Part shown: in pieces, positions 47,513 to 57,416 of the stretch
How positions within the stretch are numbered: position 1 is the first letter of the stretch
How the letters are laid out: every line of letters begins with the position of its first letter
Assembly: GCF_001647545.1 (NCBI RefSeq)
Contig: NZ_LSZH01000017.1
Location: 108,992 to 172,991 of the forward strand
Direction: 5' to 3'
Origin: Acinetobacter sp. SFB
GTDB taxonomy: Bacteria; Pseudomonadota; Gammaproteobacteria; Pseudomonadales; Moraxellaceae
DNA: 64,000 nucleotides
The notes under the pieces: model-generated
The model's database searches: none
What the model was told of the DNA's origin: nothing
What the model saw: the letters and a program-made list of their open reading frames with translations, nothing else
Translations under genes and position numbers: made by a program

Positions 47513-48775
47513 TTAAACTAATTTTAGATCGATGGCTTGCTGCTCAAGTTCTGCCTGAAAATGAGGGGCTGCAATGGATATCATTTTTTCAACACGCTGC
47601 GGCAGGCTTAAACCACGTAAATCGGCAATGCCATATTCGGTCACAATCAGCCCGGCATCACTGCGAGGAGTAGAGACAGGGCCCTGCAAATGAGAAACGA
47701 TGCGACTAAAACTTTTTCCAGAAGCCGGCAGGGCAATAATTGAAACTCCACCATGAGACTGATTGGCGGCACGAATAAAGTCTAAAGCTCCACCTACAGC
47801 GCCCACATAGGTTTTATTGGCAATCTCAGCGTTTACCTGGCCTGTTAAATCAACTTCAATTGCCGAGTTGATCGCAATAAACTGTTGAATGGCAGCAAGC
47901 GTCGCAGCATGATGGGTATATTCAGTTGAACGCAGTTCAATGTCTGAATTTTGATGAACAAATTGATGGAGTTTAGACGAGCCAACAATTAAACCTGTGA
48001 TGGTTTTTCCGCAATTAATATTTTTTTTCTGATTAGTAATCACCCCTTTTTGCATCAATTCGGCCACACCATCCCCGATGATGCCGGAATGGATACCTAA
48101 ATGCCGATGCTGATCTAAAGCCTGCATAATAGCTTCGGGAATAGAGCCGATGCCAAGTTGTAAGGTTGAATGATCTGGGATACATGAGGCCACATTTCGA
48201 GCAATTTTCTGAGTGGTTGCTGAATACGCAGCACTATTTTGTGCTTCAATTTTTCGGTCGGTATACAGCATTACATCAAAATCAGCTTCAGTTAAATAGT
48301 GATCCGAATAGACCCACGGTGCTTGCTGATTGACTTCCGCAATCACAATTCGAGCATGTCGAAGGGCAGATTTTAAATAATCTTGTGCCAAACTATAGCT
48401 GTATTGTCCTTGAGCATTTGCTGCTGAAACCTGAATCAACACCACATCTAATTTAAGCTGTTGGTTTTCGATTAGACGGGGAAGTTGTGAATAATGCACA
48501 GGCAAAATATCTAAAACCTGATGTTGCGCAAGTGCCCGATTATATCCTGCACCACAATAGCTGAGATATTCAATATGTTCAGCGTGTTCAGGCAGACAAG
48601 TAGGAAACTGGCTAATGCCTAAAAAGATTTGAAATTTCCCAATTTTTTTACGATTTTGAATTAAATTTTGAGTAAGCGGGAGGGGCTCAGCTTGAGCCTG
48701 TCCCCATACCACACGATCACCATGTCGAACATAGTTGGATAAATCGAGCTGAGAAATATCGTATATCTTTTCCAT
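47513..48775 (-). CDS. mmlK: Acetyl-CoA hydrolase/transferase family protein
   Basis: A 420-residue class I CoA-transferase. The catalytic Glu region (SAIEVDLTGQVNAEI) and GGALDFIRAA are visible. In MT1 an mmlK mutant accumulates methylsuccinate, so it handles methylsuccinyl-CoA/methylsuccinate. It lies 11 bases before mmlC. Confidence 0.8.
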   Translation of the reverse strand: MEKIYDISQLDLSNYVRHGDRVVWGQAQAEPLPLTQNLIQNRKKIGKFQIFLGISQFPTCLPEHAEHIEYLSYCGAGYNRALAQHQVLDILPVHYSQLPRLIENQQLKLDVVLIQVSAANAQGQYSYSLAQDYLKSALRHARIVIAEVNQQAPWVYSDHYLTEADFDVMLYTDRKIEAQNSAAYSATTQKIARNVASCIPDHSTLQLGIGSIPEAIMQALDQHRHLGIHSGIIGDGVAELMQKGVITNQKKNINCGKTITGLIVGSSKLHQFVHQNSDIELRSTEYTHHAATLAAIQQFIAINSAIEVDLTGQVNAEIANKTYVGAVGGALDFIRAANQSHGGVSIIALPASGKSFSRIVSHLQGPVSTPRSDAGLIVTEYGIADLRGLSLPQRVEKMISIAAPHFQAELEQQAIDLKLV

Positions 48776-48807
48776 GATGATCGTCCTTGATCTTAAATGA
48801 TGTACTT

Positions 48808-49086
48808 TTAATGAATTGATGAAGGATGTTGGGAAAGTGCGGTTACCTTGATATCCATATAGGGAAATAAAGGCAGGCTCATCAACAAATCATGTAATTC
48901 ATTATTGCTTTCCACATCAAAAATACTGATGTTGGAATATTTGCCTGTAACACGCCATAAATGTGGCCATTTACCTGCATTCTGCAGTTCAATAGCACGC
49001 TCTTTTTCAGCACGTTTAATGGCATCCATTTTTGTAGGATCGCTATCTATGGGAATCTTGACGGTCATTTCTACACAAAAAAGCAT
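48808..49086 (-). CDS. mmlJ: Methylmuconolactone isomerase (muconolactone delta-isomerase family)
   Basis: A 92-residue CatC-family isomerase (FCVEMTVKIP, then LWRVTGKYSNISIFDV). It moves the ring double bond of muconolactones. In this context it would act on 3-methylmuconolactone. It lies between mmlI and mmlK. Confidence 0.85.
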   Translation of the reverse strand: MLFCVEMTVKIPIDSDPTKMDAIKRAEKERAIELQNAGKWPHLWRVTGKYSNISIFDVESNNELHDLLMSLPLFPYMDIKVTALSQHPSSIH

Positions 49087-49118
49087 TTTGATTGTCCTTA
49101 ATATTTGAATTAAAAATT

Positions 49119-49442
49119 TTATATAACGTCTTTGGTGATAAATGGCTTCAACTTGCCAATGAAAGTCTTGCCGTGTTCAAACCATTTTTTACGAATCTCA
49201 GAATCCATATAGGTTTGCATTTGTTGTTCATTTTCAAACCAGCATTCGCCAATAGCATCAACACCCGGCACATCAAAGAAGGGAACATGCAGATCTATCG
49301 GTTCTGAAGCAATTAAACGCACTTCATATTTATGTAAACCGGGCATACCTTCTGACATTTCAAAGTGGCGTAAACATTCGGCATCAAACTGCTCTTTGCT
49401 CATGTTTTCTGGTTTGCTGAGTAAGTAAAGGATACGAATCAT
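49119..49442 (-). CDS. mmlI: 4-methylmuconolactone methylisomerase
   Basis: A 107-residue EthD-like (ferredoxin-fold) isomerase that turns the dead-end product 4-methylmuconolactone into 3-methylmuconolactone. Starting at ATG 49442 ([12 protein letters not shown]), residues His26, Tyr39 and Cys67 fall where I recall the catalytic residues of the characterised enzyme. Sequence and neighbours both fit. An AGGAAG site favours this ATG of several. Confidence 0.88.
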   Translation of the reverse strand: MIRILYLLSKPENMSKEQFDAECLRHFEMSEGMPGLHKYEVRLIASEPIDLHVPFFDVPGVDAIGECWFENEQQMQTYMDSEIRKKWFEHGKTFIGKLKPFITKDVI

Positions 49443-49444
49443 CA

Positions 49445-50710
49445 TCAAGCTTCCTGTTTTTTATAAAGAGAAGGGGGAGGCGTAAGCTCTTCTTTATGAA
49501 CTTTAATTAACAAGATTGAAATGGTGGCTAAGGCATAGGCGGTTAAGCAAAACAAACCGATTGAGGTAGCAAGACCTAATGATTCAGCTAGTGAACCTAC
49601 CCCCACCACGGAGAGAGCACCAAATGATTTTCCGACATTGTAGGAAAAGCCCATACCTGTGGTACGAATATGAGTAGGGAATAAGTCTGTTAAAAATGGT
49701 CCGAGTGCTGCAAACATCCCGATTGCAGAGAAACCAACAAAGAAACCCAGTGCTAAGGTGATGTATTGATTCATTGCAATCAACATATACACCACGGTCA
49801 CAATCCAGCTCAAAATAGACATACCAATCAGAGTTTGTTTGCGACCCCATTTATCAGCCAGATAAGCTGTGAACATAAAGCCTGCAAATGCTCCTGCAGC
49901 CATAATTAAAATCGTGACAATTTTAGAACTTGGACTCAGTCCACGCTCATTCATCAGGGTCGGAATCCAAATTAAAATGGCATAGCATGCTGCTTGTAAA
50001 CCTATAACGAGGAAACTTGCAAAAATGGTTGAACGTAAATATTCTTTTTTGAAAATAGAACTAAAAGATGCTTTCTCAATATTTTGTTTATTTTTAGCCA
50101 CATCATTTACGAATTCGGCCGACTCTTTCACATTACGACGAATGTAAATTACAATTAAAGCAGGAATGACACCGGTCCAAAAAACCACACGCCAAGACCA
50201 TTCCGGTGGCAGCATGGTAATCAGTATTGTGGCTACAATCACCGAACCTGCCCAACCTAAAGCCATTCCTGACTGGACAAAGCCGACAGCTTTATTTTTA
50301 TGTTTTGCAGAAACAGCTTCGGCCATGAGTGCCGCGCCAACAGCCCATTCCCCACCAAAACCGAGGCCTTGTAGCGTTCTAGCCACCAAAAGCTGTTCAT
50401 AATTCTGTGCAAAGCCTGCCAATATGCCAAAAAATGTAAACCATAAAATAGTAAACATGAGGATTTTTACACGACCATAACGGTCAGCCAAAATACCTGC
50501 GATCCATCCGCCAATGGCGGTAACAATAAGGGCAACCGTACCAATCAGGCCAACCTGAGTTTGACTAAGTGCCCAAGTCGCCATAATGACGGGTAATAAA
50601 AAACTAAAAATTTGCATGTCATACGAGTCAAGTGCCCAACCTGCATAACAAGCCCAAAATGTCTTTTTCTGATTGGAATCCGATTCCTTGTACCAATTCA
50701 ACATTCCCAT
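49445..50710 (-). CDS. mmlH: MFS transporter for the lactone or aromatic acid
   Basis: A 12-helix symporter of 421 residues, aromatic-acid:H+ symporter type. [19 protein letters not shown] in helix 1, [11 protein letters not shown] in loop 2-3 and [15 protein letters not shown] in motif 4-5. MmlH in MT1 is a transporter in the same place. Overlaps mmlI by a few bases. Confidence 0.85.
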   Translation of the reverse strand: MGMLNWYKESDSNQKKTFWACYAGWALDSYDMQIFSFLLPVIMATWALSQTQVGLIGTVALIVTAIGGWIAGILADRYGRVKILMFTILWFTFFGILAGFAQNYEQLLVARTLQGLGFGGEWAVGAALMAEAVSAKHKNKAVGFVQSGMALGWAGSVIVATILITMLPPEWSWRVVFWTGVIPALIVIYIRRNVKESAEFVNDVAKNKQNIEKASFSSIFKKEYLRSTIFASFLVIGLQAACYAILIWIPTLMNERGLSPSSKIVTILIMAAGAFAGFMFTAYLADKWGRKQTLIGMSILSWIVTVVYMLIAMNQYITLALGFFVGFSAIGMFAALGPFLTDLFPTHIRTTGMGFSYNVGKSFGALSVVGVGSLAESLGLATSIGLFCLTAYALATISILLIKVHKEELTPPPSLYKKQEA

Positions 50711-50741
50711 TTACATCTCCTTTGTAAAATAGATTTATGAT

Positions 50742-51392
50742 TTATTTCATTCTTGAAAAATCGAGTGGTATATCGGTAATACGTTGAACATACTCAGCGG
50801 TATGAGGGGCCACAATATCTATGACAAAGACTTGTCCATTGTCAAAGTCAAAGGTCGCAATCTCTGTATACACACGATTCACACAAGCCAGCCCCGTTAA
50901 TGGATAACTGCACTTCTCTAAAATTTTGCTATGACCTTGCTTGGTTAAATGTTCCATCATGACGTAAACATTTTGTGCACCTGAGGCAAGATCCATTGCA
51001 CCGCCTACAGCAGGAATGGCATCTGGATGTCCTGTATGCCAGTTGGCCAGATCACCCTTGGCTGAAATTTGGAATGCACCCAGAATGCAGTAATCCAAAT
51101 GTCCACCGCGCATCATTCCAAAAGAATCTGCATGATGAAAAAAGGCGCCCCCTTTTTTTAAATCAATGGCTTCTTTTCCTGCATTGATCAAATCCCAGTT
51201 TTCTTCACCAACTTCTGCTTGAGTCCATTGACCCAATACCCCATTTTCACTTTGTAGAATTACTTCTTTATCAGCGAAATAGTTCGCAACCAGTGTCGGT
51301 AAACCGATGCCTAAATTGACATATGAACCTTCAGGAATATCGTGAGCCACACGCTGAGCAAGATTATTTTTTTGTTGGATATCCATAGCCAT
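50742..51392 (-). CDS. mmlG: 3-oxoacid CoA-transferase subunit B
   Basis: The 216-residue catalytic subunit of a CoA-transferase; the Glu nucleophile is in LQSENGVLGQW. It starts within the stop of subunit A (TAATG overlap). Presumed substrate: 4-methyl-3-oxoadipate with succinyl-CoA. Confidence 0.87.
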   Translation of the reverse strand: MAMDIQQKNNLAQRVAHDIPEGSYVNLGIGLPTLVANYFADKEVILQSENGVLGQWTQAEVGEENWDLINAGKEAIDLKKGGAFFHHADSFGMMRGGHLDYCILGAFQISAKGDLANWHTGHPDAIPAVGGAMDLASGAQNVYVMMEHLTKQGHSKILEKCSYPLTGLACVNRVYTEIATFDFDNGQVFVIDIVAPHTAEYVQRITDIPLDFSRMK

Positions 51393-52066
51393 TACACTCC
51401 CAGACCATTTTTTAGTGTTACGCGATCGACAAAAATTCCAGGAGTAATAATAATTTCCGGATCTAAATCACCAAGTTCACAGATTTGATCTACGGCGACT
51501 AAAGTGGTTTTTGCAGCCATCGCCATGACAGGAGCAAAATTACGTGCAGTTTTGTTGTAAATGAGATTGCCCCAACGATCACCGGTTTTGGCATAAATCA
51601 GGCAGTAATCTACGGCTAAAGCTTTCTCAAAGACGTAGCCTTTACCATCTATTTCTTTGGTTTCTTTATTTTCTGAAAGTAAGGTGCCATAAGCTGTACG
51701 TGTATAAAAACCACCAATCCCACAACCAGCAGCTCTTAAACGTTCTGCAAGCGTACCTTGAGGTACAACTTCAAGTTCAATTTCATTATTGCGATACAAT
51801 TCTTCAAAAACATAGGCATCTTTTTGGCGGGGGAATGAGCAAATTAATTTTTTGACACGTTTGGCTTTGAGTAATGCTGCAAGACCTTGATCACCATTTC
51901 CAGCATTATTGCTCACAATAGTTAAATCTTTCGCCCCTTGTTCAATGAGTGCATCGATAAGTTCATTGGGCATGCCTGAACCACCAAAACCACCAACTGC
52001 AATGATCGAGCCATCTTGAATGTCTTTGACAATATCCTTTGCCGAGTTGAAAATTTTATTGATCAT
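51392..52066 (-). CDS. mmlF: 3-oxoacid CoA-transferase subunit A
   Basis: The 224-residue CoA-binding subunit (AVGGFGGSGMPNELIDALI). ATG 52066, preceded by CAGGAT, is preferred to an upstream ATG. Pairs with subunit B. Confidence 0.87.
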   Translation of the reverse strand: MINKIFNSAKDIVKDIQDGSIIAVGGFGGSGMPNELIDALIEQGAKDLTIVSNNAGNGDQGLAALLKAKRVKKLICSFPRQKDAYVFEELYRNNEIELEVVPQGTLAERLRAAGCGIGGFYTRTAYGTLLSENKETKEIDGKGYVFEKALAVDYCLIYAKTGDRWGNLIYNKTARNFAPVMAMAAKTTLVAVDQICELGDLDPEIIITPGIFVDRVTLKNGLGV

Positions 52067-52204
52067 TTTACTATCCTGTAACATTCGTTCTTTTCATGTT
52101 CTCTGGTAGTAAAGTTACATAGCTTGATGTTCTGCACAATTTTGAAATTTGAAAGTGGCGTTAACCTGATGCTAACGCTATAGCGAGTGCAAATGACTTG
52201 ATTA

Positions 52205-53098
52205 TTAATGAATATGTGACTTTAAACATTCAATAAAATCTTCAGTGAATTGACTGATTTCATTAAAGTTAATAGCGCATATTTTAAAGCCTCGATGCGC
52301 CCATTCTTCTTTGATTTCTCTATATTCAATATTCGGGTGAATATGTTGTAAGCGGCGAAAAGCAACTAAAGGAATAATGGCGATCCCGGTACCTGCTGCA
52401 ACCATTTGACAAATAGAGTCATAGCTAGAAACTTGTACTCGAATATTTATTTTTTTATCTAATTGCCGAGATAACTTATGTAAAAAAATTTGAATTGCAC
52501 TGCCTTCATGCAAAGTGACAACTGAATATTGAATTACATCTAATAATGTTACTGTTCTATGGTCTAAAATTGGATGATTTTTAGGAGCAATTAAAATCAG
52601 TTGAGAAGAAATTAAAGGTATTGTCTGCAAATTCTTCGTATCAATATTCCCAGAAATAATTCCAAGATCGGCACGTTTATCTGCGACAAGATTGACGATA
52701 TCTTCACTAAGCATTTCTTTAAGGTTTACATCCACATGAGGATGAGTCGTTAGATACTCTGAGAGGGCTGTTGGGATGTATTCAGTGATGGCCGTTGTGT
52801 TGGCAGCAATAGATAATTTCCCTGGGATCAGATCGTTAAACTGAGCCAGTTCGCCTTTAAGACATTCAATTTCATGATAAATCGATTTGGCATATTTTAA
52901 ATAAATCATCCCAATTTCAGTCAGTTCAACGCCTTGAGAAGAGCGGTCTAAAATTTTTAATCCTAAGACATGTTCTAAGTTTTTAATTCGATTACTAGCA
53001 GCGGGAGTAGATAAGAACGATTTTTCTGCAGCTCGTGTCAAATTTTTGGTTTCTGCTATATTTAAAATTAACCGAAAATCATTTAGATCGAAGTTCAC
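52205..53098 (-). CDS. mmlR: LysR-type regulator of the mml operon
   Basis: A 297-residue LysR regulator (DLNDFRLILNIAETKNLTRA, then STPAASNRIKNLE). It lies 120 bases upstream of mmlF on the same strand. In MT1 the operon responds to 4-methyl-3-oxoadipate through a regulator in the cluster. The link is by position. Confidence 0.72.
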   Translation of the reverse strand: MNFDLNDFRLILNIAETKNLTRAAEKSFLSTPAASNRIKNLEHVLGLKILDRSSQGVELTEIGMIYLKYAKSIYHEIECLKGELAQFNDLIPGKLSIAANTTAITEYIPTALSEYLTTHPHVDVNLKEMLSEDIVNLVADKRADLGIISGNIDTKNLQTIPLISSQLILIAPKNHPILDHRTVTLLDVIQYSVVTLHEGSAIQIFLHKLSRQLDKKINIRVQVSSYDSICQMVAAGTGIAIIPLVAFRRLQHIHPNIEYREIKEEWAHRGFKICAINFNEISQFTEDFIECLKSHIH

Positions 53099-53296
53099 AG
53101 GCTCACTCGATTGAATTTAAAAAACATCGTCATTTATTTTGGCTCTCATGGGTTGATCAGCAAACCGCTTGGTAAATTATTTATATATCCTGATAATGTA
53201 TAAATAATTTAAGCTTTATTGGCCATCATCTATTTTTTTAAACTTGAGAGACTATTAGACAATAGTTATGTGAAAAGAAAGATTTTGGAATTGTAA

Positions 53297-54463
53297 TTAA
53301 TTTTTACTTTTAGCTTCAAAACCTAACTCTTGGAGAATTTTTTCAGTATGTTCACCCAGTGCAGGGACTTTCGTGAGCTGAAAATCATCAGAGTGACTTG
53401 ATCCAACAGGTTTTAGTGTTGGAATTTTGCCCACTGGTGTGTCAACCTCAGCCCAACGTTGTCTTGCTTTTAATTGTGGATGATTCCAGACATCGGCTAA
53501 TGTATTGACATTCGCATTGGCAATTTTTGCCTGTTCAAGCCTTAAAATGATTTCATTTTGAGTATAGTGAGAGAATACTTGAAGTATAGTGCCCGTTAAT
53601 AAATCTCGGTTTTTTATTCGGTCGGAGTTGGTTTTAAACTCTTCGGATTGTGATAAATCAGGCTTTACTAAGACTATTTCACAAAAGGATGTCCATTCAC
53701 CATCATTTTGTACAGCAAATAATACTTGTTTATTATCACCTGTAGCAAAGGGGCCATATGGGAAAATAGTGGCATGAGAAGCACCCGATTTTTGAGGTTC
53801 AGGTTGATCATCTGAAGCGTAATAAAGAGGGAAGCCCATCCACTCAGTCATACATTCCAGCATAGAGATGTCAATACGTTTGCCCAATCCCGTTTTCTGT
53901 CGCTCCAGTAATGCTGCCAATATATTGCTATAGGCATACATGCCTGCTGAGATATCAGCAATAGAACATCCTGCTTTGACATTTTCCTGCTCTGTTCCAG
54001 TAATTGATAAAAAGCCAGACTCACTTTGAATCAGTAAGTCATAGGCCTTTTTATCACGATATGGACCTGGATGTTCTGGGTCATCACCATAGCCTGAAAT
54101 ATCACAGACAATTAGTTGGGGAAAAGATGAATGAAGTTGCTGGAAAGAAAGGCCTAAACGAGATGCCGCACCCGGTGCTAAATTTTGGATAAGAATGTCA
54201 GCTTTACTTAACAGGCTTTTTAATACGGGTTGGGCCTCGGGAGATTTTAAATCCAGTGCTAAGCTTTCTTTAGAGCGATTTGTCCAAACAAAATGAGAAG
54301 ACATTCCTTTGACCCGTTCATCATAATAACGTGCAAAATCCCCACCTTCAGGCCGTTCAATCTTGATGACACGTGCACCTAGATCAGCTAACTGACGTGT
54401 GCAAAATGGTGCCGAAATTGCATGTTCCAAAGCAACGACAGTAATACCTTCAAGTGGTTTCAT
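53297..54463 (-). CDS. ict: CaiB/BaiF-type CoA-transferase (itaconate/methylsuccinate CoA-transferase-like)
   Basis: A family III CoA-transferase of 388 residues. The active-site Asp is in SIADISAGMYAY. It starts 4 bases after the hydratase gene. In the Pseudomonas itaconate operon the equivalent enzyme makes itaconyl-CoA from succinyl-CoA. Here it may activate itaconate, mesaconate or methylsuccinate. Confidence 0.75.
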   Translation of the reverse strand: MKPLEGITVVALEHAISAPFCTRQLADLGARVIKIERPEGGDFARYYDERVKGMSSHFVWTNRSKESLALDLKSPEAQPVLKSLLSKADILIQNLAPGAASRLGLSFQQLHSSFPQLIVCDISGYGDDPEHPGPYRDKKAYDLLIQSESGFLSITGTEQENVKAGCSIADISAGMYAYSNILAALLERQKTGLGKRIDISMLECMTEWMGFPLYYASDDQPEPQKSGASHATIFPYGPFATGDNKQVLFAVQNDGEWTSFCEIVLVKPDLSQSEEFKTNSDRIKNRDLLTGTILQVFSHYTQNEIILRLEQAKIANANVNTLADVWNHPQLKARQRWAEVDTPVGKIPTLKPVGSSHSDDFQLTKVPALGEHTEKILQELGFEAKSKN

Positions 54464-54467
54464 CTCA

Positions 54468-55310
54468 TTACTCCTGAAATGTTACTTTTGCTTTCATCGC
54501 TATCTGCCCATCAATATGTTCAATCCATAATTCTGCATTTTGCTCTTGTATATCGCCACAGATATAAAACTCATTAAAATCGAATACAGGTTTTAGGGCG
54601 CGAAATTCAAATTTTTTAATAACCTTTTTTGGATATCTATCTTGTAGTGTTTGCAGCAAAAGGGTAGCCAAAAGTGGTCCATGTACCACTAGACCAGGAT
54701 ATCCTTCGACTTGGATTGCGTATGGACGATCATAGTGAATTTTGTGGCCATTAAATGTGAGGGCCGAATAACGAAATAATGCAGTCGTATCTACGGTGTA
54801 TTGTTGTTTAAAACTATAATCCAGTGGAGGGTTTACGGCTGAAGTTTTTGATACTTTCGTCTTCTGATTCGTATCGGTATCCGGTTTATAAACAATATCC
54901 TGTTGCTCTTTAATGACCAATTCATCATTGGCATAAATGGCATGATTGACTGTCACGAAATAAAGATCGGTAGTCTTTCCCTGTTTAAATTGAATATCTG
55001 AAATTTCAGAGATTCGACGTAATTCCTGTCCCGCTATAATGGGTTTTATAAACTCTAGACGGCTACCAGCCCACATTCGTCTTGGAAAAGGGATAGGGGG
55101 GAGAAAATCACCTTTTTTAGGATGGCCATCTGTAGCAATTTCAGACTGGTCGACGACATGGGGGAAATTCATCCAATGAAAAAGATGAGGTATTTCTTTT
55201 ACTGGTAAATCTTTTTTATTGAATAACGCCTGGAGCATTTGTACTGATCGTTGTTCACAACGATCTTCTGAACTTTGTTTATTTCCAATCCATTCTGCAA
55301 AGTTTTGCAT
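54468..55310 (-). CDS. ich: Itaconyl-/mesaconyl-CoA hydratase-like protein
   Basis: A 280-residue MaoC-type double hotdog protein (FHWMNFPHVVDQ; FRYSALTFNGHKIHYDRPYA). Related proteins hydrate itaconyl-CoA or mesaconyl-C4-CoA to citramalyl-CoA. Sits between lyase and transferase genes, which supports that step. Confidence 0.77.
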   Translation of the reverse strand: MQNFAEWIGNKQSSEDRCEQRSVQMLQALFNKKDLPVKEIPHLFHWMNFPHVVDQSEIATDGHPKKGDFLPPIPFPRRMWAGSRLEFIKPIIAGQELRRISEISDIQFKQGKTTDLYFVTVNHAIYANDELVIKEQQDIVYKPDTDTNQKTKVSKTSAVNPPLDYSFKQQYTVDTTALFRYSALTFNGHKIHYDRPYAIQVEGYPGLVVHGPLLATLLLQTLQDRYPKKVIKKFEFRALKPVFDFNEFYICGDIQEQNAELWIEHIDGQIAMKAKVTFQE

Positions 55311-55330
55311 AGTCTTGTCCTTATCTTTAC

Positions 55331-56131
55331 TTACCCAACTTGTTTTAGAATTTTCTCAGCTTTTGAAATAATGGGTTTATCAATCATTTTTCCATTCAAG
55401 CTAATCGTTTGGCCAGCAGCAGCTTGCACCGCATCAAGAACCTGTTGTGCCCATTGAATTTCTTTAGGACTAGAATTAAATGTTTGATTGACGATTTTGA
55501 CCTGGTTGGGGTGAATGCATAATTTTCCTTGGAAGCCTAATTTTTTAGCTTGGAGGGTTTCAGTCATGACTAATTCAGTGTTGCCAAAATCCGCAGTCAC
55601 CCCATCAACAGGATTCGCAATCCCGGCAAGTTTGGAGGCTAAGGCAATTTTATTACGGAAGTACATCAACTCTAAAAAGTCGCCAGACATATCCATTTCA
55701 AGTTGAAAATCTATAGAGCCAAACATCAAGGCACGCACAGCTGGAAATTGTGCAATTTCCTCTACATGGACCATGCCATAAGGCGTTTCAATAATAGGAT
55801 AAATATCAATGCTACGAATATGTTGAATGGATTCAAATTCCTGTTGTTGTTCTGCTTTAGGTAAAACAATCGCAATAACATTTGAAAATTGAGCAAGTTG
55901 AATATCGTCTGCAAACCATTCAGTCTGAAAAGCATTCACTCGAATCATGACTTTTTCAGTGGGATGGTCTAATAACCACTGCTTGAGTAACGCGCGTGAT
56001 TCGAGTTTGTATTCAGTTGGAATCGCGTCTTCTAGATCAATAATAACTGCGTCACTACCGCTATTAAGCGCTTTTAAATAGCGCTCAGGACGGTTAGCAG
56101 GAACAAATAAAAATGAACGAGGAGTCTGCAT
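55331..56131 (-). CDS. ccl: CitE-like lyase, probably citramalyl-CoA lyase
   Basis: A 266-residue CitE-family enzyme: FVPANRPERYLKALNS, then VIIDLEDAIP, and KLCIHPNQV. Citramalyl-CoA lyase splits citramalyl-CoA into pyruvate and acetyl-CoA. ATG 56131 with GAGGAA upstream is used. Confidence 0.8.
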   Translation of the reverse strand: MQTPRSFLFVPANRPERYLKALNSGSDAVIIDLEDAIPTEYKLESRALLKQWLLDHPTEKVMIRVNAFQTEWFADDIQLAQFSNVIAIVLPKAEQQQEFESIQHIRSIDIYPIIETPYGMVHVEEIAQFPAVRALMFGSIDFQLEMDMSGDFLELMYFRNKIALASKLAGIANPVDGVTADFGNTELVMTETLQAKKLGFQGKLCIHPNQVKIVNQTFNSSPKEIQWAQQVLDAVQAAAGQTISLNGKMIDKPIISKAEKILKQVG

Positions 56132-56149
56132 TTTATTTTTCCTCAAAGC

Positions 56150-57310
56150 TTAGAAAGAACGGGGTAAATCAAGTAAATGTTCAGCTACATAACTGAGAAT
56201 TAAATTAGTTGAAATTGGTGCAACTTGATACAGGCGAGTTTCACGGAATTTACGCTCAATATCATATTCATTGGCAAAACCAAAACCACCATGGAATTGC
56301 AGGCAATGATTCGCTGCTTCCCAGCTTGCTTTTGCGGCCAACAGTTTCGCCATATTGGCTTCAGCACCGCAGGCTTGACCATTATCGAAAAGTTCACAAG
56401 CACGGAAACGCATCAAATTCGCAGCTTCAATCTCAATGAAGGCTTCAGCAAGAGGAAACTGGACTCCCTGGTTTTGACCAATTGGGCGACCAAATACTTC
56501 ACGCTCTTTGACATACTTTGTGGCGCGATCCATAAACCAATAACCATCACCAATACATTCTGCAGCAATCAGAGTACGTTCGGCATTAAGACCATCGAGA
56601 ATGTATTTAAAGCCTTTACCTTCTTCGCCAATTAAGTTTTCTTCAGGAATTTCTAAATTTTCAAAAAATAGTTCGTTGGTTTCATGATTCACCATGTTAG
56701 GAATAGGTTGAACGGCCATGCCAGATTTCATCGCCTCTTTAATATCGACCATGAAAATAGACATCCCTTCAGATTTCTTTTTCACTTCAGCTAAAGGCGT
56801 TGTACGAGCAAGAAGGATCATCCAGTCACTATGCTGTACACGAGATATCCAAACTTTTTGACCATTAATCACATAACGATCGCCTTTTTTGACCGCAGTC
56901 GTACGAATTTTTGTGGTGTCTGTCCCGGTTGTCGGTTCAGTAACGGCCATAGATTGTAGACGCCATTCACCAGAAGAAATTTTAGGTAAATAAAATTCTT
57001 TTTGTGCTTGAGAACCATTACGTAACAGCGTACTCATGTTATACATTTGACCATGACAGGCACCTGAATTCCCGCCGCTACGATTAATTTCTTCCATAAC
57101 GACAGATGCTTCTGCTAACCCTAAACCTGATCCACCGAACTCTTCTGGAATCATGGCTGCGAGCCAGCCAGCCTGGGTTAACGCATTAACAAATTCTTCA
57201 GGATAAGCTTTGTTTTCGTCAATTTTACGATGATATTCATCTGGGAATTGGGCACATAATGCACGTACAGCTTCACGAATTTCCGGGTAGTTATTAAAAG
57301 TACTTTTCAC
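56150..57310 (-). CDS. Acyl-CoA dehydrogenase, possibly for methylsuccinyl-CoA
   Basis: A 386-residue FAD enzyme (MAVTEPTTGTDTTKIRT; GQKVWISR). The usual catalytic YEGT loop reads LYQVAPIST instead, so the base may be Glu in LNAERTLIAAE, as in some subgroups. First gene of the operon. By context it could oxidise methylsuccinyl-CoA to mesaconyl- or itaconyl-CoA. Confidence 0.8.
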   Translation of the reverse strand: MKSTFNNYPEIREAVRALCAQFPDEYHRKIDENKAYPEEFVNALTQAGWLAAMIPEEFGGSGLGLAEASVVMEEINRSGGNSGACHGQMYNMSTLLRNGSQAQKEFYLPKISSGEWRLQSMAVTEPTTGTDTTKIRTTAVKKGDRYVINGQKVWISRVQHSDWMILLARTTPLAEVKKKSEGMSIFMVDIKEAMKSGMAVQPIPNMVNHETNELFFENLEIPEENLIGEEGKGFKYILDGLNAERTLIAAECIGDGYWFMDRATKYVKEREVFGRPIGQNQGVQFPLAEAFIEIEAANLMRFRACELFDNGQACGAEANMAKLLAAKASWEAANHCLQFHGGFGFANEYDIERKFRETRLYQVAPISTNLILSYVAEHLLDLPRSF

Positions 57311-57416
57311 TTGAATATCCTTATTTTGATCTGCTCTTATTATTGATCATATATTGTTATGGATTTAAAACTGAAATAGTATATTTTGATGGAAGACATG
57401 CTAGAAAATTATCAAA

